From Lutjanus erythropterus (lineage: Eukaryota; Chordata; Actinopteri; Lutjaniformes; Lutjanidae), in assembly GCA_020091685.1 (NCBI GenBank), contig CM034599.1, positions 31,907,920 through 31,971,919 on the forward strand: a stretch of 64,000 nucleotides of DNA, read 5' to 3'. Position 1 is the first letter of the stretch. The number at the start of each line of letters is the position of its first letter. The notes beneath the pieces were generated by a model, which worked only from the letters and a program-made list of their open reading frames with translations, had not been told where the DNA came from and searched no databases. The position numbers were made by a program, and so were the translations under genes. This document shows positions 11,414 through 23,624 of the stretch, piece by piece.

Positions 11414-12386
11414 TAGACCCCATCCTATCAATGATCCTGTATCATCAGCATGGAGCAACATTGGCAAATGAAACTGGCGACTGAATCAAGTCATGCGGCA
11501 CTTTACTGATCCTCAAAGATCTCCGTCTAGCACTAAAAAAAGGACACCTTTTACTGTCATATCATGAGGTGATAGTTGCTATGTGATCATTACGTTTCAC
11601 TCACTTTAATAATGAACTTGTCACCACACTCACATGCTGATGAGTATATGCATTAACATGGTTGCTAAGTGATTTATTCATGAATGTATACATTGTCTAG
11701 ATAGATTGCTTAAGAGATCCCTTCCAGTTCAAGGACGCCTGGATGGACATCTGGATGGATTTAATAGCTCTTTAGCTTTTATCATATTCATATTCATATC
11801 TATTAGCTACTATGATAAGATACGGTGGTTGGTCCATTTCCATTTCACTGAAACTCGAGATGTTTTCTCCACAACAGACAGGAAGCTTTCATACCAGCCT
11901 TAACAAACCAAACCACAAATGCACCAGACTCTGTTTAAACTGAACCAAACAGGTTAGGTGTGAAAGCACGATAAACGTCTTGACTAGTGCCACAACAATA
12001 CTGGCAGTGACAGCATTGTGCTGGCTGAAAACACACCCATTTTCTTTCTGAGAACAATTCTTCCACTTGAAGTGTTTTTTATGTTTCTCTTGTTTTTTAA
12101 AATGCTGCTTCAGTGATGTAAACAGAAAAAAAGGTAAGAAAACTATGTTTCGCTCTGTATTGATTTCAACTGAGCTTCACAACAAATGCATTAAGTATCA
12201 TGCCATGTACCTATTGAATAGCTGTCATGGAGTGAAGATTTATTTTGTTTGACACGTTTTGTTTGAGTGGCTCGAAGACTATGTGCTTATCAGAATGGGC
12301 ACACAAACATTCTGTGTGTCAGAAATGTACACATGGTGGATTATTTTCAGAACAAAGAGACAGATCGAGAAGAAGGAGAATTCTTA

Positions 12387-13142
12387 CACTGTAAAAAATA
12401 TTTGTTTTAACTTAAAAAGTTAATCCAGGCTGCTTTAAACTTTTAAGTCGACTGAATTTGAAAAGACAAGCTGAGTAAATATTGTAATGATTCAAAATAA
12501 ATAAACCTTTCTAGTCAAATGAACGTGAAATTAATTCAGTTGTACTTGAGAAAGGTGTTCAATAAGCTGTACATATTAAGTTCAACCAAAAACTCTTCAG
12601 TTGCACATAACAAAAAAACACATATATTTCCTTTTCTCAGTTTGAAAAGTCAGTTTTTATTCCACACCAAGAACTCACAGCTGCAGCTGCTAATGTTGGA
12701 GCTACTTATCTTCACTATGTGGAACTGCTCCAAGTGAATTTATTATTTTTTAAGAATTCAGTACTACTTTTCATTATTGTAACAATCATGACTTATATTA
12801 AAATGTATTTTAGACAAACAAGTTTCCATCTCATATGTTTTCTTTAAACCATAAAAAAGAAAGATCTAAGGAGAGTTTTAACTCTGGCACAGACTCTGGA
12901 AGTCTGCGAATATGCCAATCATGTTTCTTTAGAAACTTAATTTATTGAGTTGATGAAGTCCATACAGTACGTTCATTCAACTCATCATTTCAACTTCTTC
13001 AAGTAAGAGGAACCCATGAAGAGTTCTGAAAATTAATACTAGAAATTTTCAATTAAATTCACATGAATGAATAAACTTGCTTATTTATTTTAAGTTAATC
13101 AGAAAAGATTAGTTGATTCTTCTCTGATTTTTACAGTGTACT
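12387..13142. mobile_element. ACTGTAAAAA-type inverted-repeat element, copy 1
   Basis: Starts CACTGTAAAAAATATTTGTT and ends TCTGATTTTTACAGTGTA, giving inverted termini of the form TACACTGTAAAAA. The interior landmarks AACTTAAAAAGTTAA, CCTTTCTAGTCAAATGAACG and AAGTTCAACC recur in the copies at 23879 and 60308. It is a non-autonomous DNA element without coding capacity. The superfamily is not assigned. Confidence 0.75.
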
Positions 13143-16100
13143 GTATGACACAGTGTATGGGGAGCCTGCAGAATCTATTCTCAACCCTGAAAACTAGAAC
13201 TAAATCCACACAGACACAGTAAGCACCATTCTAAAACCGGAAACAAGCAGTTCTGCAAATGCCCAGCACTCGCTTCTTTTTGCCTTTTCATCACATTTTT
13301 TTTTTTTTCACCCCTACTTGATTTTTTGTTGAACTACTTGATTAAAGAAAAGAATTTCCTAAAACCTTCCATTCCAGAGGCACTCTCAGCTGGCTTTATT
13401 AATTAGCAAGCTGCTTTTTAGTCGGCCTCCTCCTCCTCCCCGTTCCACCCATGTCTAATTTTTCTGGGCGTGAAAAAGAGCTCCGAACAAAGCAGCGTGG
13501 ATGAAATGAATTGTTATCCCCACTAAAGCCCTCAGAAACCTCTCTTGGCCGTCAGATTTCCTCGCAGCGTCTCTGCCTGTCGCCATTGTTCTTTGACACT
13601 GTGTGATATAAACGCCACTGGCAGCTCTGATTGCCCCCCCCCACCTCCCCAATCCATCTCCTGCAGCACTCGCTGTATCGCAGCTGTAGTTCACATTCTA
13701 AATATAAAACTTATTTTAAAAGGACCATTAAGGCTGCTTGCTGGGTGTCCACTGGGTCTCTTTCATAAAAAATAAAGTAATTCAAGATCCCTTTTATTGC
13801 AACATTATAGCATAGCTCCTCAACTATCACCATCATCTGGCCCATGTCCTTTCATGTTGGGATTAGCCGTGTCTAAAGTAATTTTCTTTTGTATGACTCC
13901 CCATGGCAGAGGCCCCGAGATTCCCTGTGGCCAAAATGTACTGCATTGACAGAAGAGAGAGGGAATGATTCTGTGGAGTCAGGCAATGCGACAGACGAGG
14001 AAGATGAAAAAGAGGAATCAAAGAGAAAGAAGAAGAAGTATCAAACTGGAAATGAGGGCGGCTTGTTAAGGGAGAGACTGTCGAGGGACCGTCACGATGT
14101 GCGAGGCAAGAGTCGCGCAACAGACGGACACAACCGAAAGTGTCAGTGCTGCGAGTTACTTTTTGTTAGCCTTGCTAGCTTGTCTGCTTGCACTGTAAGA
14201 AAGTTTGAAGTGAGGAAACCCACAACACAACTGTCCTTGGAAGCTCAAACCCTGTGCGGTTAATGGGAACAGCTTGTTAATCAGCCGGACATGTTTTGTT
14301 CTTTCTTCATCGTTATTTGGTTTAAACAAAGCAGTGACTTTTCACTGTGATTAAAATGTAATTAAATAATTAAGTTATGAGAGAAACAAACTAAATAAAG
14401 ACCAAAAGATCTATCTATTGGCTAATAGCATCAGCTGATAATGATCTACCAAAGCCTGATCTGTCTCTAATATCTGATATGCGCTAATACAAAAACATCT
14501 CTCTCTTCTTTTACAGAACATAATTGTTTTTATTATTTTACCCATTATTAGTTGTATGAGAAGCATTTTATGTGCTTGTATAAATGATGAATTTTGTATC
14601 AATACAATGTAAAAAGTCACAATTTCAAGGCTTCACCAGATTTTTTACTTCTGAATCAAATTCAAACTCCTAAATTTTGAAAGAAACTTAATTATGCAGA
14701 CTATAATCTTTTGATGAGATAATGTGCTTTTCTCTTTGGATAAACTTGAATCATTCACTTTTAGAAACTCCCCAAAGCACATTTAAAAAATTGATTTGTC
14801 ATTATTTGGGTGCTTAAAAATTATTGCTTGCAACTAATAATTAAATTATGAACTATTATTCTCTTTCAACTTGTTTAGAAAGTCTAAATGTTGCACAGAG
14901 GAGGGTACAGTTCAATGTCTGGAATTTTCCTTTGTTTCAATATTATTGGAAACATTAATGATAATGCAAGTATACAACGCCGCAAAATATATTACATGTC
15001 TTGTGTTTTTAGACACTTTCATGCAGAAATGTTACATATTATGGCTTTAAAGAAATTCTTACTGAATTGTATCTCTCATAGAACTTCTAAAACTTCATTT
15101 TTCATTTCAACAGAAACCAACAGCCAGTGTAGTCTAGAAGATAACACTGTAATATTAGCTTGCACAAGAAATAGTGGTCAGCCAGCCAGTAAACGTACTA
15201 GCAGATTAGCTCGCTAGAGGTGGCGATGGCTCACTATCGTCATCGGTCATGTGACCCACTACGTGCATGTCATTGTGGTCCCTTGAGAGTCTCCCTAATG
15301 AGGAGGCACAGAGGAGTAGAAGGAAATTTGACAAGTTTGCATATCTTGCATGTGCGCGTTTCATCAGGGACACTGGAGCAGAAAGGCTGCTCTATTGAAT
15401 ATCGAGGGGGGTCACAAACAATTTTTTCACTGTCATCAGCAAGTGAAAATGCTGACGTTAACAACATTAATGCCAACTATTGTAAAATGGATGCCAAACA
15501 TGAGAGATATGTGCCTGTCTGAATTGTGCTTTACTGAATGCACTGCTCTGTCACGCGTGTCATTTCGAGTTGGTGCAAATTTACAACATGCCATGTGCCA
15601 CTGGGAAGCTGTGGGCAGCAAGTGCAAAATTAATGTCATAAACCAGCAGGTGTACAGGAATGTCCCCCGCTGGAAGCCATTAAATTTACACGGGTGACAT
15701 TTGCATTTCTGTGTTTAGTACAGAAACCAGTGAGACGCAGCTTTTGATCCACGTTATATTCCATGCATCTCATCAGCTCTCCAGTGTTTTGCATAGTAAG
15801 CCCTGAATAAAGATGAAGACATTAGGAAAATATATAGCATGTTAAATTAAATAATGCAGACAGCTAATGTGGTAACCATGTCACAAGAGATCCTGCCACC
15901 AACCTGTCCCTGTCATCCGGAAAGGACACAACAAATTCAATAAGCCCCGCATACAGACACTTCTTTGTTGGATCACAACTGTTCACTGAAGCATGTATGT
16001 AGAAATCTGATATTCTCATGTGTGTCGTGTGGAAAAGTAGCTTTACAGACAAGCAAAAAGTACAAAAATATGAGAGCGCCATGCACTTTTGACCTGGTCT

Positions 16101-16253
16101 GAGCTTGCACGAAGTTCTTGTAAATTCCAGTAATCCTCAACATCACGCTTTAACTGCGCAGCTTATGCTTTCTGACTCACGTTGTACTGCAGTTCAACTA
16201 TTCTGGCACAGGAAATCATTCTGGAGAGTCACCAACATCCCAATAAACCCCAA
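13143..16253. other. Non-coding intron sequence, mostly unassigned
   Basis: Apart from the repeat end at 14996-15054 I recognise no feature. Two patches (about 13415-13700 and 13880-14260) are less AT-rich and lack repeat signatures. They could be conserved non-coding DNA. Open reading frames there have no recognisable protein similarity. Confidence 0.4.
14996..15054. repeat. End fragment of an interspersed repeat also seen at 17.3, 22.9 and 36.4 kb
   Basis: TTTTTAGACACTTTCATGCA then GAAATGTTACATATTATGGC and TTTAAAG match the 3' ends of the elements at 17090-17361 and 22535-22921 and the inverted copy at 36440-36840. Only the end is recognisable. Confidence 0.5.
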
Positions 16254-16276
16254 AAAGAAGAAGAAGAAGAAGAAGA
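16254..16276. repeat. (AAG)n microsatellite
   Basis: About seven AAG triplets followed by an A-rich run, in intron 2 roughly 230 bp downstream of the exon 2 donor in transcript terms. Confidence 0.85.
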
Positions 16277-16508
16277 GAGAAAAAAAAACACTGTGCTCCT
16301 GATGAAAACGCCAGTTTCCTCGCGTACATTGTGTGCCTTCACAAAAATAGAACTTATCAACTGCAGCAGGGATTAAACTGGCAAACCTTCCAGTTACAAG
16401 ACTCTCTAACACTATACAATCCTGCCAGGGGGAAAAACAGGTGTAGAGCTGTAGATGGGAGGAGAGTGTACATGACAGGAAATGAGAGGAAACAGGAGGT
16501 GGATGTAC

Positions 16509-16689
16509 TTTTTAGGCCTGTAGTCGGGGATGCTTCTGTCCAAGGAGATGCGGTCACTGAGCTGAGCATTGTAGCCGTACTCCTCGTATTTCCCCTCGGC
16601 GTCACGACTGTCCTCTCCCAGAGTGGCAGCGGCTCCCCCTTGGCCGAGGCCTCCGGGTCCCTCAACGAGCCCCATGGGCTTCGCCAAGC
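16509..16689 (-). CDS. galnt9: galnt9 exon 2: stem region leading to the catalytic domain
   Basis: Second coding exon, residues 81 (split codon) to 140 plus two bases of codon 141. It reads GLAKPMGLVEGPGGLGQGG, then a variable acidic stretch, then YEEYGYNAQLSDRISLDRSI and PDYRPK. This is the conserved segment just before the GT-A glycosyltransferase domain in the GALNT9/GALNT17 subgroup. The acceptor is a pyrimidine-rich tract ending TTGGCAG at 16690. The donor is GTACAT starting at 16508. Entry phase 1 joins exon 1 exactly to give NQLNG-LAKP, and exit phase 2 predicts a Lys-Cys at the next junction, as in the family. The catalytic exons, with the metal-binding Asp-x-His and the ricin-type lectin domain, must lie left of the window. 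Frame, length and splice sites look intact, so there is no sign of a pseudogene. Confidence 0.93.
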
Positions 16690-16751
16690 CTGCCAAGAAA
16701 GTGACACAACAGAAAGGCCGTCATACAGTTGTACGCATCTGAGTGTAGAGG

Positions 16752-16776
16752 CACACACACACACACACACACACAC
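16752..16776. repeat. (CA)n microsatellite, (UG)n in the galnt9 transcript, 62 nt before exon 2
   Basis: About 12 CA units on the plus strand. In the galnt9 pre-mRNA this is a UG repeat ending 62 nt upstream of the exon 2 3' splice site. UG tracts near a 3' splice site are a known binding context for TDP-43 in other genes. An effect here is inference. Confidence 0.93.
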
Positions 16777-17048
16777 TCACGCTGACACAGAGAACAGGGA
16801 GAGACAGGTGAGAAGAGAGGCCACGCAGAGGGGCAGCTGATTGACATTCTCGAGCAGTGTGAGGAGACTGGTGTATGGCAGCTTTGAGACCCAGCGGGAC
16901 TCATCCATAGGGCATCATTACACTGTCTGTCAATGAAAAAGCAGCAAAACACCCGCACAGACACAGACGTCACCGAGCAGAGCAGAAGCAGAGAGACACA
17001 GTGGTATAACAGCCAAGACTACAATACAGACTAGACAGAATTCACAGT

Positions 17049-17361
17049 TCACAGCTGTAACCAGGGGTGAAAGCTGCAAATTACCTGTACTCTCTTTACT
17101 GAAGGAAAGTTGCTCTCACATTAAAACAGTAACAAAGGAAATAGTTTGATGATATCAGGAGTAGCATGGGATCATGGGAGTCTTTTGCTTCACTTTTAGA
17201 CAACCACCATAGCTGACGAAACTCTATCAGACATGATTCAGGTGTATCCAATGTATCCCATGTTTTCCTGGAAGTTATAGCACCCAGCTAGGAATGGCTC
17301 ACATGTATGTCTAGCGTTTTAGACATTTTAATGTGGAAATGTTACATGTTACAGTTAAATG
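17049..17361 (+). repeat. Interspersed repeat (GGATCATGGGAG family), copy 1
   Basis: Shares TGCTCTCACATTAAAACAGT, TAGTTTGATGAT, TGGGATCATGGGAGT and the end GGAAATGTTACATGTTACAG with copies at 22535-22921 and, inverted, 36440-36840. The ends are A/T-rich (TTAAA) and weakly inverted. It is probably a non-autonomous DNA transposon. Confidence 0.65.
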
Positions 17362-18206
17362 TACCTTCTTCTTTCAGGTATTGTTCTTCGCTGCGTTCAA
17401 AGTGGCGTCTGTTTCAGACTAGGAACCAACTGGTCACATGAAAAACTCATGAGAGTGGAACAGAAGTAAGCAGTCCAATCAGCAGCTGCACCAGAGGAGA
17501 AGTGGCTGGTGTATCTGCAGGCAAATTTTACCATTTTCATGTACCACCTCAGAAAATATTAGACTATCCTAATACTACCAAAGTTAAAACACAGTAGCAT
17601 AGACCCACCCTGTGCACCAACTGACAGTTAAGTCATAGTCACATTGTCTTCACAGTAAGACAGTGGCTTAATGCCATTAATTTTATCCTGTAACTAATGA
17701 TGTGTACGTGCTCTACATGCATGATCGTGACTATGTAGCAGGCTGATATTGAAGCAAAAATACAGTTAAGACAAACACTGAGACCACTGAAATGTAATTA
17801 AAAGTACATTTTAAGTATTTTCATTTTGTAGTATTTTGATGTTTTTAAATTTATTTATTTCATTTTTAGATTTTAGGAGATTCCTCAATGTACCACTAGA
17901 GGGATGTCAAGTACACCAGTGGTACCATGGTTTTAGAAACTAGTTTCTAATGTATAATAGTATACATTCACTGATGGGGGTGTCAGCTGGTAAGAGGGGT
18001 GCAGTCGCACCTGGGCCGGAGTTAGCAGTTTGTGAACAGCACTAAAATGCACAACAGTGTTACTTTGATAAACCACTAATATAATGCACAACCTAGCGAG
18101 CATGCTAAGTGACCCAAATGAAACACACCCATGATGGTGAGTGAAGAATAGGTGTTTGCTCAGTCTGGCTAACATGTTCATGGTGGATCCTCCAGCTGTG
18201 ACTCCT

Positions 18207-19323
18207 ACTGGGTGTCACAATTTGATTCATTTTTGGTTTTGAGTCAATTTTCGATTTGATTTTCAGCACTGACAGCTATGCCTTTGCTAGGCTACCAAGT
18301 CTCAATTTGTAAAGATCAAAATATAATTGGTTTTGTACCCTGATCACTACAGTTCACGCTTCTTTAAAAAATACATGCTATCAACATTTAAAATGTAATG
18401 ACAATAACTTATTTCAACAGTCTATTGAGAACAAACTGTTCATACGAAAACAAAAAGAAGAGTCGCTAGGTGGCTAGGTGGAGGGGGGCTTTAAAGGGTG
18501 ATCTGTAAAAAGCCACTAGGCTCCGTTTATGGAAGCTGACCATGTGATGAAGTGTGTTTGTTGTGGAAAGTGAGTCACAGAAAAGTGCTTCATGCTGTAA
18601 GGAGTAGTTGAGTTACTTTAGTCAGCCGAAATGTGGCTAGATAAGCAGATAATAACAGTTGTTGAAAGGCCACACACTGTTTTCACTGTCAGATGAAAAA
18701 TGAAAAGTCTGTCCTCTCTTAAGTGTTGGGAGTTTTTTTTTTTTCAAAAGGCTAGTAGGTGTGACCTGACCTACCAGATGGTTTGTTATACAGAACCACC
18801 TTGAAAGTCTTTCTTAGAAACTGTTTGGAAAAGGGCAGGCACTTAAACAAAAAACAAAACCTTGATATCAAACTTTCGGGAGAAGACTGAAAGCATCTTT
18901 TTCATGGAGAAAAGCCAGTGCTGTTTTTCGCTGTACTTTCAACAAAGAAATACTCTCCAGTTCCGATATAACTGATGCTATCACGGTATCCACACTAACC
19001 TCTTCAGGAGCCGCCATTGGCTTCTATGGATGCTTCTTGCCATCATAATACCTAACACCACACCTGCAGTGATCAATGGTCCCTACTAGGATGCTGATTG
19101 GCTGCATCACTTTTGGTGTAGACACAAATGGATAAAGTGAAGCCTGGCAAGATGGACTCTCCGTGATCTCACAACTCCAGCCTTGCAAGGTAAAAGTAGG
19201 CAGAAGTGAAGAGAAAGCAAATACTGGTAAAACTGTGATTGATTGACTTTGATTTTGATTATTGAAAAATTGCAAGCTCATTGCGATTGATATTTGATTG
19301 AATATTGATATTGTAACACCCCA
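18207..19323. mobile_element. Probable decayed hAT-like element, about 1.1 kb
   Basis: The ends carry inverted GGGTGTCACAAT (left) and GGGTGTTACAATAT (right, reverse complement). They are followed inward by TTGATT/ATTCAATCAA-rich sequence typical of fish hAT-like repeats. The flanks TGACTCCT (18199-18206) and TTTCTCCT (19324-19331) agree at 6 of 8 positions and may be an eroded target duplication. No transposase frame is seen. Confidence 0.45.
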
Positions 19324-20827
19324 TTTCTCCTGTACATTCATTTTAGAACTTGTATCAGGTCTTTCTGCTGTCTCTGACAGTCTCTGTCACAGTTATAACC
19401 ACATTGCGCTCATTCAGCTCGAAACTTTTGAAAACTTTGAGGAGCACAGCAGGAGAGGGAAGTTGAGTTGACTGACAAGCTAATGTTAGCTAGTTATACA
19501 GTAGGGTAATTTGATTATATTCATAGCCGCAGGAGGTACAGTAGGGGTGCTGCACCACTTCCAGGTGTCTGAGTTACTGTGTATTATAGTTTCTTTTCTG
19601 TCAAGTTACACCCCCACCTCTCTTCTCCTTCTCCCTGTCACTTATGATATCTTTTTTAAATTGCAAGCAGCATGAGCTCTCCAGATTGTCTCCTAGAATA
19701 TTTTGTACAGCATCCTGTAGTATTTTGTTTCTCCAGCATGAATAAAACACTAATGTTAAAATACATCTTTCAACTAAGAGCAGCATCTCAATGAATAAAG
19801 TACATTTCCTAAACCTCTGTCTTCTCTTTTTATGTCACAACATTATGTCATATGGTTCTGTCAAGATGTCATTTACAGTGTTGAACATCGCACTGTGCTG
19901 TTTTTCTGCAGGTAGTGTTTTAATAGCAGACTTCACATAATCAAATGTTATTTTGAGTGATGTTTTTTTTCAGATAAAGGTAAAGATAAATATGGAATGT
20001 ATCAAATGTAAAATTATCTTGCTGTGTCAAATAATGTAGCCTGGTGATGCTTAGGACAGATGAATGAGGTCCACAGTACTGTATACGCCTGACAAAAGCA
20101 GCTGATAAAGACATAACGTGGGTAATAAAACAAAAAGTGAAACAGGTGAATAAATTACTTGAAAAAATTCTTCAGGAATTCATCTGCCACAAAAATCAAA
20201 TTAAACCCACCTGTGCGTTTGTTGTCCCGTCTTACACGCTGCCTCAGCGTTCACATCAAAGCACCATTTCAATTTGCTTAATGGTGAATGAGAGCCAGCC
20301 CTTGGTCAACCTTCTGTTAGGCTCTTTGGTCTAACACAACTAAATTCAGCACCAGATTTAATGTGTTGGACCTAAAATGCCCCCCTGCCCTCATTAAAAT
20401 GACTCATGACTGTGATTTAACAGACCGTCACTTTGGGACTGTGACAGTGACATTTTCAAAAAGGGGAAGGAGAAAAATGGTATGCAGTGTCAAAAATGAA
20501 ATCTTGGCTGAGGGAAAAAAAAAAAGATGTTCACTGATTCAGATCTCTAAGGGACTGTCAAGAAATCATTTGGGATGGGGAGGCTGGAGCTGAACCTTAT
20601 GCTTATGCTGCAATAAAGCCTGAAAAGCCCTCTACTAGCCTATATATTAAGAGTGGAAATAGAAACACATTAACAAACATGATAAATGTATGTCCTGTTC
20701 GCAGAGCATCCCAACTGCTCTCTATTGAACCCAGAGCTACTAAATATATGAGTGCAAAAGCTCTGTTACTGATTAAAGGAGGGAGAGGCAGCAGCTATGT
20801 CCTCTGCATACAGTAAAGTGAACGACA

Positions 20828-21487
20828 AACCCTGATTCCAACAAAGTGTGAAGTGAGAATAAAAGCAGAAAGCAATGACTTGCAAATCCTTTTCAACCTA
20901 TATTTGACCTGTTATGTGCTGAATGGAGCACAAAGACAAGAAATTTCGAACTTATCAGCTTTGCCTGCAAGACTTTTGTTAAAGAGTTGGGACAGGGGCA
21001 TGTTTGACACTGTGACGCACCTTTTCTTTTAACAACTCTCACTGAGCATTTGGAACGAAATTGTTTGAGTTATGAAAGTGAAACTCTTTCCCATTCTTAG
21101 TTTATATATGCCATCAGTGCTCAACAACTCTTTTTACTATGCTGGTGTAACACATGCTAAATGTGTCTTGGAACTGTCTTGCTGAAATAAGCAGAGGAGT
21201 TGTAGAAGATGGATGGCAGCATATGTTGCTCCAAAACTGTATGTACCCTTCAGCATTAATAATGCCTTCACGCCCCTGTACAATCACAGATGTTGTCTTT
21301 GGAACTTTGAACCGGGAACCATCTGGATGGTCTTCTTCCTCTTTAGCCTGGAGGACACAACATCCATGATGTCCAAAAACACAATCTGAAATGTGGACTC
21401 GTCGGGCCACACACTGACTTTGTGTCAGTCCGTCTCAGATGACCTTGGTCCCCAGAGAAGTTGACGATTTTTCTAGATGTTCTTAAT
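20828..21487 (-). mobile_element. Fragment of a Tc1/mariner-like transposon
   Basis: Starts CAAACCCTGATTCCAACAAA and carries GACTTGCAAATCCTTTTCAA and GAGTTGGGACAGGGGCATGT, the terminal region of a widespread teleost Tc1/mariner-like element. It then runs into internal transposase sequence in minus orientation. Only one end and a deleted interior are present. The other terminus is missing. Confidence 0.7.
21114..21410 (-). pseudogene. Tc1/mariner-like transposase relic
   Basis: The minus-strand frame contains recognisable transposase pieces: VFGHHG, VLQAKEEEDHPDG, FKVPKTTSVIVQG and GIINAEGYIQ. These resemble the central DDE-domain segment of Tc1-like transposases. Stretches between them are deleted and the N- and C-terminal parts are absent. 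It is a non-functional fragment, and the open frame is fortuitous. Confidence 0.65.
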
Positions 21488-22248
21488 ATTTTGCTTTTAA
21501 AAGTATAGTTTGGATAGTTTCACCAAAGTCACACAAACTAACTGAGTGAGGCAGCAGTAGACCAGCAACTCCTGCATTCTGCGAGGTAAAATGACCAGCG
21601 GAGTTTGGTTGGTTTGGAGAGAGTGATATTTAGCTGGTTTAACAGTAGTTTCCCATCGTAAAAGAAAAAGTAAATTAGTAAATTAGATATAAATCTGAGA
21701 AAAAAAAGACCCTTCTTCCAGCAAATACACGTGTACTGTATATACCCACATAGTCCCTAAAGTTTAGATAGTTTGTTTCAACAAAAGCATGTTGTGTCGG
21801 CTTCATTCATGTCTGTCTCTGCTGGCTTGACTATTGTTCGACTATTTAAAATTCCATGAAACTGCAGGATAATGTCAGATAATTGTTATGCGAGCCAAGC
21901 TTCCAGTGTGGCCTCCACAGAAAAAAATCGAGCCGCGTCTGTTCTCCATATCAACAGATGGACACACAGACAGTAAGTAAACAGCGCATACCAATGAAGA
22001 GCTCAGCTCTCAGCTTCACCCCTCCAGGAACTGCGGAGTAATCACCATATTTGGATGGCCTCAAATCCTCGGGTGCTACTGAAGATTTGTAATTGGAGCT
22101 GAATGGTTGCAAACTGGCTTCTCCCGCGAGAGGGATTTAGCATGCCCTGCACCAGCCAATGTGGTGGCATTTTGACAAGTATGGGTGGGGTTCACGTCAC
22201 CGACTAGCCATCTGGCATAGCGGCCCATGTCGCACAATAACACAGATA

Positions 22249-22280
22249 CCCTCCAGAGCCGGAGACTCGAGTCTGGAGGG
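22249..22280. other. 9-bp-stem inverted repeat enclosing a palindrome
   Basis: CCCTCCAGA (22249-22257) pairs with TCTGGAGGG (22272-22280), with GACTCGAGTC in the 3' half. It lies in a comparatively CpG-containing, repeat-poor stretch of intron 1 (about 22020-22420). Confidence 0.6.
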
Positions 22281-22534
22281 CCTCTCTGTCACTGCGTGAG
22301 TCTTGGAAGCAGGACAATGCCTGCCGGCTTTGTTTTCTAGTCACTGCGTTATTTCGTTTCCCCCTGCCATCCACTTCCTCTGCCTGATTGAAGGAAATTC
22401 CATTATGGGACAGACTGTTCTCTGTCTATAGCACTTCGGCATAAGTTAAATGTCTCTGCAGATGCAGTCTCATGATGAGGACTTCGTATTTGTAATTTTA
22501 AAAGAGCACTACAGCAGACTGGAGGTGTTTGGGA

Positions 22535-22921
22535 GCTTAAAATGCACAATATGTAAATTCCACTGCTGGGGCTCTCTCTCTCATTAAAACAATATAAAAT
22601 ACATAGTTTGATGACAACTGAAGCAGCAGGGGATCATGGGAGTTGTTTTCTTCATGCTAAATGACCACCATTGAAGACAAAATTCTCCCTGACTGAATAT
22701 TAAAGTTTTATTGATCGTATGTTTAGTCACATTTGTCAGCTTCCTTGTAAACCCTCATCACGGAAAATATCCCATATTTTCCCAGAAGTAGTGACTATTA
22801 AGAAACCGTTGTCCTGAATAAATTTCTCTGGGTTTGCATATTGTTGAAAACATTTGGGATAATGTGAGTACACGACTCAATAAAACATATTGCACAAATG
22901 CTACATATTCTATCTTTAAAG
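22535..22921 (+). repeat. Interspersed repeat (GGATCATGGGAG family), copy 2
   Basis: Begins TTAAAATGCACAATATGTAA and ends GCTACATATTCTATCTTTAA, with TAGTTTGATGACAACTGAAG and GGGGATCATGGGAGTTGTTT inside. It is the best-preserved copy of the family in this window. It abuts another repeat at 22915. Confidence 0.7.
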
Positions 22922-23265
22922 GAGCAGTGTGTATGATCTAGTGGCAGCCACGCAGACTGCAAACACCTCATCTCACTCTCACCTTCCGAGCATGTAGAAG
23001 AATCTAACTTTGTCAGTGAAACTCACATGAAACAAACATGAAATGCCATGTCTAGAACCAGTGTTTTATGGACTAATGTATAAACATGGCAGTGCAAGAT
23101 TGCAAACCCACGATAGATATACACGTCTCATTCTAAGGTATCAAAAACACAACTATTCTCATTTTTTCAGGTGATTATACAATATTTATATTGATCACAT
23201 ACTTCTGCCACTTCTGCCATATTCTCCCAAAAATCCATGTAGGTCTTATACAATGGTCTTTAAAC
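22915..23265 (+). repeat. Teleost interspersed repeat (TTTAAAGGAGCAGTGTG family), copy 1
   Basis: CTTTAAAGGAGCAGTGTGTA at the left and a TTTAAA-containing right end. Inside are ATGTAGAAGAATCTAAC, AGAACCAGTGTTTTATGGAC and TTTTCAGGTGATTATACAAT. It matches a very common teleost repeat and the copy at 58209. Confidence 0.65.
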
Positions 23266-23624
23266 TGCATAGTTTAGTAAATCTTGCGCAGGGCTCTGTT
23301 TCCATGTAACTGCTGATGAAAAACCTGCTTTGATAATTCCCAGTAGGTAATGTGAGGTAGTTAAATTGGGCTGCTTTGTTTTGATTCATCTTTTATGTTT
23401 TTTCCCCCATTTTGTTCTTCTTCTCCTTGTGAATTTTCTTTGTAAGAAAGCAGAAAGTCATAGGATACAAAAATTGAATATGCATAAGTGAATCAATAGC
23501 AAAGCCCAAATGCTTCTTGCTTTTACAAAGCAACATTTCTTTTTCTCCAAAAATGGATTGTTTACAAACAAAAATAGAAGCTTTTAATGCATGTCTCGAA
23601 AGGAAGAATTGGACTGTGTAAATC

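Larger units (their letters stand above)
1..16508 (-). other. galnt9: galnt9 intron 2 (partial, at least 16.5 kb)
   Basis: Everything left of the exon 2 donor is intron as far as the window shows. I looked on the minus strand for the next galnt9 exon (the VFIFVNEALS and VDDNSDN regions) and found no match. The intron holds inverted-repeat elements, a CpG-rich island near 7.2-8.3 kb and a minisatellite cluster near 8.4-11.4 kb, listed separately. The rest is AT-rich sequence without recognisable genes. Confidence 0.8.

Noticed and set aside
13889..14263. 124-codon frame with acidic and lysine-rich stretch (DEEDEKEESKRKKKK)
   Set aside because: The low-complexity translation of a purine-rich tract explains the charged run. 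No homology or splice structure.
16331..16840. 169-codon plus-strand frame across galnt9 exon 2
   Set aside because: It is the shadow of the real minus-strand exon plus a CA repeat (giving His-Thr strings). The minus strand carries the homologous protein and splice sites.
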